Positions 1-6,938 are shown, counted from the stretch's first letter. The stretch is DNA of 7,988 nt from JAVJPJ01 sp040217295 (GCA_964460185.1 CAYWTM010000141.1:1-7988); one strand, 5' to 3'. The notes: generated from the sequence alone by a model not told the origin. Program-made: numbers and translations.

Positions 1-14
1 GGGCATGCTGTTTC

Positions 15-52
15 GCGCCCCCGCCCCGTTCTAGCGCCCCCGCCCCGTTCTA
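15..52. repeat. 19-bp perfect tandem duplication over a stop codon
   Basis: Bases 15-33 and 34-52 are identical 19-mers, and a further g follows at 53. Read on the minus strand each copy begins with TAG, and the first TAG met (52-50) is the stop of the gene at 50-772. The duplication therefore repeats the stop codon and the G-rich 16 bases behind it. It does not change the protein. It looks like a replication-slippage event in a GC-rich tract. No hairpin typical of a terminator is visible in it. Confidence 0.9.
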
Positions 53-772
53 GGTCGTCGATGCCGCGAATGCCGCAAGCCACAAGTCGTCCAGCGACCG
101 CAATGCTTGCGCGTCGAATTGATCCTCGACGTCCCAGTAGCGGCCAGACGGAACCATGTAGCCAAGCTCGGCCTCACGGTTTTCGGCCTTGGCAAGGCTC
201 GGCGCGTCGGGGATCAACCCGGCGACCGATGCCAGATCCGCGACCTGGCTGCGGGCAAAGACCAGGCGGCTAGGATCCGAGGACAGGTTCACGCATTGGC
301 ATCCGGCCCGCGCCGCCAGGATCGCGAGGCGCGCGGATTTCGCCTCAAGCGATTGCAGCGTGACATCGTCACGCAGCGGGTCTGCCTGTCCGGTCCCGTA
401 AAAATGCGTGTTCCCTTGGTCGGAATAGACCATGTCGCATCCGATGAACGCCATGGTCGACGGGCGAAGCGCGGCCAGCGCCCAGTATCCCGCGGTAAAG
501 GCCATGGTGCCGCCCGCGTAGACAAACCCGCCATATCGATTCTGAAGCGGCACATATTGGGCTGCGGTGACCGCCTGCTGCCGCGCGGTGAACGCCGGCC
601 TGCGGTCGTGCGGGAAATCTTCGGGAAAGATCGTGAAATCCCAATCGGGCCGCACCTGCCACGCATTGTTGATGGCGACGACATGGGTAAAGTGGCGTCT
701 GTCCCATGCCGCCGCCGAAATTGCGTTCGGCCCGCTGCCGATGATCAGCACGGTTGTCTGTCTGCCCGTCAT
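50..772 (-). CDS. Rossmann-like protein of the MptE/GT42 (sialyltransferase-like) type, function unassigned
   Basis: This encodes 240 residues. An in-frame TGA lies one codon upstream of the ATG, so no longer start is possible; no good Shine-Dalgarno sequence is visible. The N-terminus reads as a beta strand plus nucleotide-binding turn (VLIIGSGPNA, 8-17), followed by VVAINNAW (31-38). Later come a GGTMAF segment (87-92), a strand ending in IGCD (110-113) and a THFYG motif (122-126), then a helix and a second strand (about 141-163). This order resembles Campylobacter Cst-II-type GT42 sialyltransferases and the DUF115/MptE-like fold: a GxGP start, an NN segment, a G-x-D strand followed by H-[FY]-Y-G, and a final short sugar/nucleotide lobe. 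There is no signal peptide or membrane segment. A role in surface-glycan modification is possible but inferred from motif order only. It lies 102 bp downstream of the aldehyde dehydrogenase on the same strand. Confidence 0.72.
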   Translation of the reverse strand: MTGRQTTVLIIGSGPNAISAAAWDRRHFTHVVAINNAWQVRPDWDFTIFPEDFPHDRRPAFTARQQAVTAAQYVPLQNRYGGFVYAGGTMAFTAGYWALAALRPSTMAFIGCDMVYSDQGNTHFYGTGQADPLRDDVTLQSLEAKSARLAILAARAGCQCVNLSSDPSRLVFARSQVADLASVAGLIPDAPSLAKAENREAELGYMVPSGRYWDVEDQFDAQALRSLDDLWLAAFAASTT

Positions 773-851
773 GGATCAGGATCCGGTATATTGGCGCCCC
801 AACGGACGCGTTGCCCGATCGCAGATAGCAGGCGACGCGGCGATGACCACC

Positions 852-869
852 AAAAAGGCGCGCCCGCGC
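852..869 (-). terminator. Weak candidate terminator after the aldehyde dehydrogenase
   Basis: On the minus strand, a few bases beyond the dehydrogenase stop, GCGC-GGGC-GCGC can form a 4-bp all-GC stem with a four-base loop, followed two bases later by five Ts (856-852). The stem is short, so termination may be partial. If it works, the 240-residue gene downstream is largely a separate transcript. Confidence 0.35.
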
Positions 870-874
870 GGGTT

Positions 875-2311
875 TCAGCCCCCCCAGCCGCTGACGGCCT
901 TGACCTCAAGAAACTCGTGCAGGCCAAAGGTGCCGCCCTCGCGCCCATTGCCGGATTGCTTGAAGCCCCCAAATGGCGAGCCCTGGGCAAAGCCCTGGCC
1001 GTTGCCTTCGACCATGCCCGACCGAAGCCGCCGCGCCATGCGGCGCAGCTTTTCCAGGTCGCTGGTCTGAACGTAGTTGGTCAGGCCGTAGTCGGTGTCG
1101 TTTGCAATCGCGATGGCCTCTTCCTCTCCGTCGAAGGGCATGATCGACAGGACCGGGCCAAAGATCTCTTCGCGGTAGATGGTCATGTCGGGCGTGACAT
1201 CGGCAAAGACGGTGGGCCGGATATAGTAGCCGCGATTGAGGTTTTCGGGCCGTCCGGTGCCGCCCGCGACAAGGCGCGCGCCTTCATCGATGCCCACCTG
1301 GATCAACGCCTGGATCTTGTCGAATTGCAGCGCACTGACGGCCGGACCAATGTGGCGCCCCTCTTCGCTGGCGGGACCCACGGTGATCTTTGCAGCCGCT
1401 TCTGCCGCCTGTTCGACCGCCTGGTCATAGCGTGAGCGTTCCACCAGCATCCGCGTGGGGGCATTGCAGCTTTGGCCGGTGTTGCGGAAACACCGGATGA
1501 CGCCCTGTTTGACCGCCTTTTCATCGGCATCGGCAAAGATGATGTTGGCCCCCTTGCCACCCAGCTCCAGCGAGATCCGCTTGATCGTTTCGGCCCCGGC
1601 CTTCGAAATCAGCCGACCCGCCCGGGTCGAGCCGGTAAAGCTGACCATGTCGACATCCCGGTGCGCCGACAGTTGCGACCCCACGCCGGCCCCATCACCA
1701 TTGACCATGTTGTAGACACCCGCAGGCAGGCCCGCCTCGTCGCAGAACTCGGAAAACAGGATGCCGGACAGGGGCGCGATCTCGGACGGTTTCAGCACCA
1801 TTGTGCAGCCCGCCAGCAGCGCCGGCACCACCTTCAGCGCAATCTGGTTCATCGGCCAGTTCCACGGCGTGATCAGCGCGCAGACGCCGATGGGTTCATA
1901 GATCGTGCGCTCGGTCGGGGCCCAATCCCCAAGGGGCTTGTCCCAGACGAAATCGCGTGCCGCGCGCAAGAACCCTTCGATGTGCCAGCTGCCCGAGGTT
2001 GTCTGACTGCTGCGCGCCATGTCGATGGGCGCGCCCATTTCAAGGCTGATGGCGCGCGACATCTCTTCGGCGCGGGCATTATAGACCTCAAGCAGCTTTT
2101 CCACATATGCGATGCGCTCGCCCGGTGTGGTCTGCGACCAGGCATCGAAAGCGGCCTTGGCGGCGGCCACGGCGGCGTCCGTATCAGCCTGATCCCCAAG
2201 GGAAATAGCGGCGCAGACCTCTTCGGTCGAAGGGTCGATCACGTCAAAGTCGCGCGCTGCAGCAGGGCTGACCCATTGTCCGTTGATGTAGAAGTTCTTC
2301 GTGTTTCGCAT
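875..2311 (-). CDS. NAD(P)-dependent aldehyde dehydrogenase (ALDH superfamily)
   Basis: This encodes 478 residues, the usual size for a soluble ALDH subunit, and probably oxidises an aldehyde to the carboxylic acid using NAD(P)+ in the cytoplasm. Family landmarks are all present and in order: PWNWP (149-153; Asn151 stabilises the oxyanion), KPSE (174-177; coenzyme binding), FTGST (225-229), the general-base glutamate Glu249 in LELGGKGAN, the nucleophile Cys282 in NTGQSCNAPTRM, EEIFGP (381-386) and the C-terminal PFGGFKQSGNGRE (446-458). The ATG at 2311 is chosen because GGAGGGA (2324-2318) lies six bases upstream and the protein then begins at the conserved FYINGQW; upstream in-frame starts overlap or precede this site. 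The substrate cannot be read from sequence. It is divergent from the peroxiredoxin, which suggests detoxification but does not prove it. Confidence 0.95.
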   Translation of the reverse strand: MRNTKNFYINGQWVSPAAARDFDVIDPSTEEVCAAISLGDQADTDAAVAAAKAAFDAWSQTTPGERIAYVEKLLEVYNARAEEMSRAISLEMGAPIDMARSSQTTSGSWHIEGFLRAARDFVWDKPLGDWAPTERTIYEPIGVCALITPWNWPMNQIALKVVPALLAGCTMVLKPSEIAPLSGILFSEFCDEAGLPAGVYNMVNGDGAGVGSQLSAHRDVDMVSFTGSTRAGRLISKAGAETIKRISLELGGKGANIIFADADEKAVKQGVIRCFRNTGQSCNAPTRMLVERSRYDQAVEQAAEAAAKITVGPASEEGRHIGPAVSALQFDKIQALIQVGIDEGARLVAGGTGRPENLNRGYYIRPTVFADVTPDMTIYREEIFGPVLSIMPFDGEEEAIAIANDTDYGLTNYVQTSDLEKLRRMARRLRSGMVEGNGQGFAQGSPFGGFKQSGNGREGGTFGLHEFLEVKAVSGWGG

Positions 2312-2534
2312 GGTGTGTCCCTCCATCCATTCGGGCTGAGGGTGACAGGGCACCGACGCGCCTGCAAGGCCCAGCGTTCGCAAACCGGTCGAGTGGCGGA
2401 ACAGTCGTTTTGCAAGGAAAGGCCGCCACGAAACGTTGAACTTATCGGCCCCGTCCGCTTGTGTCGCAGATGCAACCGGGCGCGGGAATGCATAGGTTCC
2501 GGCCAGGGCATTCCAATTCGGAAGGAGATTTCAA
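2312..2534. promoter_or_regulatory. Shared upstream region of divergent ALDH and peroxiredoxin genes
   Basis: The 223 bp between the two ATG codons must hold both promoters. Visible ribosome-binding sites are GGAGGGA for the minus-strand gene (2324-2318) and AAGGAG (2522-2527, seven bases before ATG) for the plus-strand gene. TGCAAGG occurs twice (about 2362 and 2411). I cannot assign a convincing -35/-10 pair or an OxyR-type site. Calling it a regulatory region rests on gene orientation. Confidence 0.5.
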
Positions 2535-3188
2535 ATGTCGCTTCGCATCAATGACGAGATTCCCAACCTGACCGTCGAAACCGATCAGGGCAGTTTTGCC
2601 CTGCATGATTTCATCGGGGATCACTGGGCCATCTTGTTTTCACATCCCAAGGATTTCACGCCCGTGTGCACCACGGAATTCGGCGCCGTTGCACAGCTGG
2701 CCGACGAATGGGCCGCGCGAGACACCAAGGTCCTTGGCATCTCGGTGGACGGGGTGGAGGACCACAAGAAATGGAAGCTGGATATCGAAGCAGTGGGTGG
2801 CGCAAAGGCCGGTTTCCCGATCGTGGCTGACGAAGGTCTTGCCCTCTCCAAGGCGTTGGACATGTTGCCGGCCGAAGCCTATCTGCCCGACGGTCGCACG
2901 CCCGCCGATTCAGCCACCGTGCGCGCGGTGTTCATCATCGGGCCGGACAAGAAACTCAAGCTCAGCATGACCTACCCGATGAACGTGGGCCGCAACTTTG
3001 CCGAAGTCTTGCGTGCGCTCGACGGGTTGCAGACTGCGGCGCGCGAAAACGTGGCAACACCGGCCAACTGGGTCCCCGGCCAGGACGTGGTCGTTCCGGT
3101 TGCCGTATCGGACGCGGACGCGATCGCGAAATACGGATCGATCGACACGAAACTTCCCTATCTGCGCATGGCCAAATTGCCGTCGTGA
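2535..3188 (+). CDS. 1-Cys peroxiredoxin (Prx6 family)
   Basis: This encodes 217 residues, normal for bacterial Prx6-type enzymes, which reduce H2O2 and organic hydroperoxides in the cytoplasm. The peroxidatic cysteine is Cys45 in PKDFTPVCTTE (38-48), with Thr42 and Pro43 in the expected places. The conserved active-site arginine is Arg130 in ATVRAVFIIGPDKK. Cys45 is the only cysteine in the protein, so there is no resolving cysteine and reduction must use an external thiol. The C-terminal extension (about 171-217, with NWVPGQDVVVP) is the Prx6-type dimerisation arm. ATG is preceded by AAGGAG at seven bases. The gene ends at the bidirectional terminator it shares with the converging L,D-transpeptidase gene. 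It is divergent from an aldehyde dehydrogenase; joint control under oxidative stress is plausible but inferred. Confidence 0.96.
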   Translation: MSLRINDEIPNLTVETDQGSFALHDFIGDHWAILFSHPKDFTPVCTTEFGAVAQLADEWAARDTKVLGISVDGVEDHKKWKLDIEAVGGAKAGFPIVADEGLALSKALDMLPAEAYLPDGRTPADSATVRAVFIIGPDKKLKLSMTYPMNVGRNFAEVLRALDGLQTAARENVATPANWVPGQDVVVPVAVSDADAIAKYGSIDTKLPYLRMAKLPS

Positions 3189-3230
3189 ACCGGTCGCAAG
3201 ACGGTCGCTGACAGCATGGCCCGCCGAAAC

Positions 3231-3264
3231 GCAAAAGCCCCGGAACTCTCTCCGGGGCTTTTGC
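3231..3264. terminator. Bidirectional Rho-independent terminator
   Basis: Perfect 14-bp inverted arms (3231-3244 and 3251-3264) flank a six-base loop. The arms end in four A and four T residues, so the structure presents a U-run in both directions. It sits between the ends of the converging peroxiredoxin (+) and L,D-transpeptidase (-) genes, as expected for a shared terminator. Confidence 0.92.
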
Positions 3265-3282
3265 AATGCAATCGGGAAATAC

Positions 3283-3909
3283 TCAGGCCGACGGGTAGAG
3301 ACGTGCGGTCGAGCCAACAGCTACGTTTTCATACAGCTGCATGATATGCGCGTTGACCATCCGCACGCATCCCGAACTCGCCGACGTGCCGATCGACCAT
3401 GGCTGCGGGGTGCCGTGAATGCGCAGATAGGTATCACGGTTGCCCAGGTAGAGATAAAACGCCCTCGCCCCCAATGGGTTGGTCGGGCCACCGGGCACGC
3501 CATTTGCAAACTGCGCGTAGACTTCGGGTTCGCGCGCGATCATGTTCGCGGTCGGCGTCCAGGACGGCCATTCGGCCTTGCGCGCGATGCGGAAGGTGCC
3601 CGGCTGGTACAGGTCATTCCGGCCGATCGCCACGCCATAGCGCATCGCGGTTCCGTCGCTGCCGATGTGGTACAGGTATTTCGCCACCGCATCGACATGG
3701 ATGTCACCCGGGGTAAGGCCCGCGTTGTGCTGCACACGCGTCGGCATGAAGCGCGGATGAAGCCCCCACGGATTGTTGGCCGCCGGATCGGGATCGGGCT
3801 GTGTGACAGACGCGTCGAACTCGACCCGATCCTGACCAAAGGACGGCCCTGCGATGGCCCCTGAAAACAGGGTCGCGCTGGTGATGAGGAAATGGCGGCG
3901 GGTCAACAT
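3283..3909 (-). CDS. Tat-exported L,D-transpeptidase (YkuD domain)
   Basis: This encodes 208 residues from the chosen ATG. A longer in-frame start at 4017 exists, but the ATG at 3909 places a twin-arginine signal right at the N-terminus: LTRRHFLIT (2-10), then a hydrophobic stretch to about residue 20 and a likely cleavage near 26. AGGA lies about nine bases upstream. The mature part is a YkuD catalytic domain with His165 in IHGT and the nucleophile Cys181 with Arg183 in SSGCVRM (178-184). Such enzymes form 3-3 peptidoglycan cross-links or attach proteins to peptidoglycan in the periplasm; which of these is done here cannot be told. No peptidoglycan-binding domain accompanies it. It converges on the peroxiredoxin and diverges from the PhoX-type phosphatase, another Tat substrate. 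Confidence 0.92.
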   Translation of the reverse strand: MLTRRHFLITSATLFSGAIAGPSFGQDRVEFDASVTQPDPDPAANNPWGLHPRFMPTRVQHNAGLTPGDIHVDAVAKYLYHIGSDGTAMRYGVAIGRNDLYQPGTFRIARKAEWPSWTPTANMIAREPEVYAQFANGVPGGPTNPLGARAFYLYLGNRDTYLRIHGTPQPWSIGTSASSGCVRMVNAHIMQLYENVAVGSTARLYPSA

Positions 3910-4096
3910 GGCATCTGGTCCTGCGGATTCGGAAGTTCCTGAAGATCGACGGCAGTTATGTATGTTGCTTTTCCTGTGGACAAGTCCCGAGCGCCTCACG
4001 TTTCGGTCAGCACGCAACGCGAGACGCCAAAAATCTGTTACATCCGAAAGCTATCCGGCACCCACTTTGATCCTCACCAAAACAGGGAGAGCCTGG
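3910..4096. promoter_or_regulatory. Divergent upstream region of L,D-transpeptidase and PhoX-type genes
   Basis: The 187 bp between the two start codons must contain both promoters. The plus-strand side ends with GGGAG (4085-4089), seven bases before the phosphatase ATG. I looked for a PhoB box (two CTGTCAT-like repeats 11 bases apart). Only a degenerate half-site, CTGTTAC at 4035-4041, is present without a matching partner, so phosphate control is not shown by the sequence. Confidence 0.45.
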
Positions 4097-6022
4097 ATGA
4101 CCGATATCGACCGCAGCGCGATGAGCGCCGACGATTGGGACGAACTGAATTTTCCGCGGCCTGATGTGCAGGACTTCGACCGGGTGGTCGACCGCGCATT
4201 GTCGCGCCGTGGGTTCATGGGTGGTGTGCTGGCATTCGGGTCGGGTGCCGCGGTCATGGGGACCGCGTTTCTCAAGGGCGGCACCGCGATGGCGCAACCC
4301 GCCTCGCGCTTCCCCTTCACCCCCATCGCCGCGCAGACCGACAACACCATCCACGTCCCCGAGGGCTACAGCTGGGACGTTCTGGTGCGCTGGGGCGACC
4401 CGCTCTTTTCGGACGCCGATGGCGCCTTCGACCCCTCCGCCGGTGTCCCCGTCGAGATGTCCGACCGTGTCTTCGGTGAAAACACCGACGGGATGGAGCT
4501 TTACAACATCGACGGCCGCGAGATCATCGTGGTCAACAGCGAATACACCAACCGTCCCGTCAACCTGCCCCACGCCCCCGAAGGCGTGCCGACCGGCCTC
4601 GACGACGTGCGCATGCTGCAGCACTTCCAGGGCGTGTCGGTGATGGAAATCGCCCAAGGCGAGAACGGCTGGTCGGTCGTGGTCGACAGCCCCTTCAACC
4701 GCCGCATCCACCACAACACCCCGATGACCTTCAGCGGCCCTGCCGCCGGTCACGAGCTTCTGCAGACCGCGGACGACCCGACCGGCATGGCCTCGCTCGG
4801 CACGTTCAACAACTGCGGATCGGGCCGCACGCCCTGGGGCACGTACCTGACCTGCGAAGAGAACTTCAACGGCTACTTCGGCGCAAATGGCGAACTGCCC
4901 TCCGACCTGGTTGGCGAAGGCTTTGGTCGCTACGGCATCGGGGCTGACGGCTGGGGATACGACTACCACAAGTGGGACGCGCGCTTCGACGTGTCGGCCA
5001 ACCCCAACGAACCGCACCGCGCGGGCTACATCGTGGAAATCGACCCGGCCAACCCCGACAGCACGCCCGTCAAGCACACCGCTCTGGGCCGCTTCAAGCA
5101 CGAGAACGCCGCCTACGGCATCGCCGCCGATGGCCGCGTCGCCGTCTACATGGGCGACGATGAGCGGGGCGAGTTCATGTATCGCTGGCTCAGCCGTGAC
5201 GTCTATGTTCCCGGCGGGGACACCTCGACCCTGCTGGTCGAAGGCGAATTGTCGGTCGCCGTGTTCGAGGATGACCTCTCGGGCCACTGGGTTCCGCTGA
5301 CCCCTGCCACCACCGGCATGGACGCGGCCCATATCGCCGTCTTCACCCGCATGGCCGCCAGCCGCGTGGGTGCCACGACGATGGACCGCCCCGAGTGGAT
5401 CGCGGTGCATCCCAACGCGGCCGAGGCCTATTGCTGCCTGACCAACAATTCGCGCCGCGGCGTTCTGAACGACGACGGCACGGTGCGCACCAACGCGGGC
5501 GGCGACCCGATGACGGTCAACGCGGTCAACCCGCGTGACACCAACCGCTACGGCCAGATCGTGCGCTGGCGCCCGGCGGGCGGCGACCACGGCGCCGACA
5601 GCTTCGCCTGGGATCTCTACGTCATGGCGGGCAACCCGACCGTGGCCGAAGGCCCGAACGCAGGCTCGGCCAACATCAACGCGGGCAACCTGTTCAACTC
5701 GCCCGACGGGATGGTGATCGACCAGACCGGCCTGATCTGGATCCAGACCGACGGCGACGACAGCAACGAAGGCAACTTCGCCGGCATGGGCAACAACCAG
5801 ATGCTGGCGGGCGACCCGGTCACCGGCCGGATCGAGCGTTTCCTGACCGGCCCGAACGGCTGCGAGGTGACGGGCCTGTGCTGGTCGTCCGACCGCCGGA
5901 CCATGTTCGTCGGCATCCAGCACCCCGGCGACAACGGCGGCGACTGGCCCGACCACGGCGGCTCTCTGGCGCGCTCGGCGGTCATCGCCGTGCGCCGCGA
6001 GGATGGCGGTCTGGTCGGCTGA
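4097..6022 (+). CDS. phoX: PhoX-family alkaline phosphatase (DUF839), Tat-exported
   Basis: This encodes 641 residues. Enzymes of this family hydrolyse phosphoesters in the periplasm or outside the cell with an Fe/Ca cofactor, releasing phosphate. The ATG at 4097 follows GGGAG at seven bases; the upstream in-frame extension is rejected because it has no such site and lies over the divergent promoter. After a ~35-residue leader typical of PhoX proteins comes the Tat motif SRRGFMGG (36-43) and a hydrophobic run, with likely cleavage after AMA (64-66). Family motifs follow: NNCGSGRTPWGTYLTCEEN (238-256, Cys240 probably the iron ligand), GRFKHENA (331-338), YMGDDERGEFMYRW (351-364), PEWIAVHPN (432-440), NSPDGMVID (534-542) and CEVTGLCWSSDRRTMFVGIQHPGD (589-612). 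The gene is strongly GC-biased and ends at a strong terminator. The exact substrate is unknown, and some DUF839 members are not proven phosphatases. Confidence 0.92.
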   Translation: MTDIDRSAMSADDWDELNFPRPDVQDFDRVVDRALSRRGFMGGVLAFGSGAAVMGTAFLKGGTAMAQPASRFPFTPIAAQTDNTIHVPEGYSWDVLVRWGDPLFSDADGAFDPSAGVPVEMSDRVFGENTDGMELYNIDGREIIVVNSEYTNRPVNLPHAPEGVPTGLDDVRMLQHFQGVSVMEIAQGENGWSVVVDSPFNRRIHHNTPMTFSGPAAGHELLQTADDPTGMASLGTFNNCGSGRTPWGTYLTCEENFNGYFGANGELPSDLVGEGFGRYGIGADGWGYDYHKWDARFDVSANPNEPHRAGYIVEIDPANPDSTPVKHTALGRFKHENAAYGIAADGRVAVYMGDDERGEFMYRWLSRDVYVPGGDTSTLLVEGELSVAVFEDDLSGHWVPLTPATTGMDAAHIAVFTRMAASRVGATTMDRPEWIAVHPNAAEAYCCLTNNSRRGVLNDDGTVRTNAGGDPMTVNAVNPRDTNRYGQIVRWRPAGGDHGADSFAWDLYVMAGNPTVAEGPNAGSANINAGNLFNSPDGMVIDQTGLIWIQTDGDDSNEGNFAGMGNNQMLAGDPVTGRIERFLTGPNGCEVTGLCWSSDRRTMFVGIQHPGDNGGDWPDHGGSLARSAVIAVRREDGGLVG

Positions 6023-6049
6023 CCTGACGCAACGCATGTCCGCGTGCAG

Positions 6050-6079
6050 CGCCCCCGGAGCGATCCGGGGGCGTTTTTT
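6050..6079 (+). terminator. Rho-independent terminator of the PhoX-type gene
   Basis: A perfect 10-bp stem (6050-6059 with 6064-6073), almost all G-C, with loop GCGA is followed by six Ts (6074-6079). It starts 28 bases after the phosphatase stop codon. Confidence 0.95.
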
Positions 6080-6301
6080 GTCAGGTCCATGCAGCGCGGT
6101 GGATGGCCGCCATCGGGGCCCCGCGCGGACCTTGAGGCTGTGCGCAGCGAAGGGCGGGTTCGAGCCGATAGTGGACGTTTGTGCAGACGCAGAAGGTTTC
6201 GCCAGGGCGCACGTTATTCATGCTGTTGCCATATGAAAGTCATGATTTTTCGACACACCATTGTTCCGAGTGGAAATCAGGTCGAATAGGGACGCACCTC
6301 T
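6080..6301. other. Intergenic region, no convincing gene
   Basis: These 222 bp separate the phosphatase terminator from the low-GC small gene. Short open frames cross it, but none has a ribosome-binding site or a recognisable product. An 18-codon frame at 6233-6289 is likewise unsupported. From about 6220 the base composition shifts to AT-richer. The promoter of the next gene should be here, but I see no clear -35/-10 pair. Confidence 0.5.
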
Positions 6302-6796
6302 TTGCTTCGTAGAGTTTTGTCTTCGGCCATCGTTCTAGCTTTCCTAGGAGCCGTATGGTTTCTGTTCTCGCAGATACCCTCCGTCGCCGACGTTCAGCCA
6401 CACGAGCAAGGGGTGGTTGTTAGCAGTGGCCAGGTGATAGGAATATTGCCACCCGGACTGCACCCATTCGATGCTCGCACACAGGAAGTGTTTGTATATG
6501 AGACACTGTTGCAGCGAGAATACCAATTGCCTGAAGCGATCAACGTTGCTGGATGCCCGTCCGACGTTCGCATCATCTGGGGGATTGAAGACGTTGAGGC
6601 TTGGCATTCGGCGATAGATCGCACCAACGTGGGACCAGCGCTTGCAACCGAAGTCCGTCGTCTTGCTCAGACATTGACCGAATTTGGAGGCGATCCGAGA
6701 AGCGAAATGCAGGTCTTCGTGAATGTGCAGATGGAAGACTTCCGCGCCTATGGAGCAGCCCGACATTTGGTGGTCTTCGGTGAACCGCAGTGCTGA
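6302..6796 (+). CDS. Small membrane-anchored protein resembling the start of a band-7/SPFH (HflC-like) domain
   Basis: This encodes 164 residues from a TTG start; an in-frame TAG lies just upstream (6287-6289), and AGGGA (6288-6292) sits nine bases before the TTG. Residues 8-24 are one hydrophobic helix after two arginines, giving an N-in membrane anchor. The following VQPHEQGVVVSSGQVIGILPPGLHPFDARTQEVFVYETLL (31-70) matches the opening pattern of prohibitin/HflC proteins: an EQGVV strand, a gap, PGLH, then a strand with the family's D-x-R-x-x-E-x-x-V style. The rest is much shorter than a real HflC (about 300 residues) and lacks the long coiled coil. It could be a minimal SPFH protein or a truncated relative. 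Its GC is about 43-58% per 60-base line against about 75% in the phosphatase gene, which hints at transfer. It has no operon partner. Confidence 0.6.
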   Translation: MLRRVLSSAIVLAFLGAVWFLFSQIPSVADVQPHEQGVVVSSGQVIGILPPGLHPFDARTQEVFVYETLLQREYQLPEAINVAGCPSDVRIIWGIEDVEAWHSAIDRTNVGPALATEVRRLAQTLTEFGGDPRSEMQVFVNVQMEDFRAYGAARHLVVFGEPQC

Positions 6797-6884
6797 TTTC
6801 GTCCGGAAGGTATCGATAGGCAGCAAGTCCCGCATGGCAGGCACCCGGCACCACAGGCTCAAACCCTTTCCGAAAGATTAAGGA

Positions 6885-6896
6885 AGAAACGTTTCT
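6885..6896. repeat. 12-bp perfect palindrome
   Basis: AGAAACGTTTCT is self-complementary. It lies inside a larger inverted repeat whose seven-base arms are at 6858-6864 and 6898-6904. It could be a protein-binding dyad or chance in a locally AT-richer stretch. Confidence 0.7.
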
Positions 6897-6922
6897 CGTT
6901 TGAGACCAATGCCTTGATCGCC

Positions 6923-6938
6923 CGCTCAAACTTGAGCG
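6923..6938. repeat. 16-bp dyad, 7-bp arms around AC
   Basis: CGCTCAA-AC-TTGAGCG is a perfect dyad. It repeats the CTCAAAC word also present at 6858-6864. The form is that of an operator, but there is no adjacent gene start, so its role is unknown. Confidence 0.7.

Noticed and set aside
107..1435. 442-codon plus-strand open frame
   Set aside because: It is antisense to two genes with recognisable proteins, is arginine-rich and has no family motif. The same applies to the 360-codon frame at 1472-2554.
2312..2383. Longer aldehyde dehydrogenase start giving 24 extra residues
   Set aside because: The extension lacks family similarity, and the good GGAGGGA site serves the internal ATG at 2311.
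4035..4041. PhoB box upstream of the PhoX-type gene
   Set aside because: CTGTTAC is only a degenerate half-site, and the sequence 11 bases on does not match a second half-site.
4007..6037. 676-codon open frame on the minus strand opposite the phosphatase gene
   Set aside because: It mirrors a GC-rich coding sequence in which stop codons are rare on the other strand. The product is valine/alanine/histidine-rich low-complexity protein with no recognisable motif, while the plus-strand product has clear PhoX motifs.
6156..6166. tRNA T-arm-like GGGTTCGAGCC
   Set aside because: The flanking bases do not complete a five-base T-stem, and there is no acceptor stem, anticodon arm or CCA nearby.
6003..6236. 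77-codon open frame over the phosphatase terminator
   Set aside because: It starts inside the phosphatase gene in another frame, reads through a strong terminator hairpin and has no ribosome-binding site or recognisable product.
6233..6289. 18-codon small frame with ATG upstream of the low-GC gene
   Set aside because: No Shine-Dalgarno sequence precedes it. It is in the same frame as the next gene but closed by TAG, so it is more likely untranslated leader.
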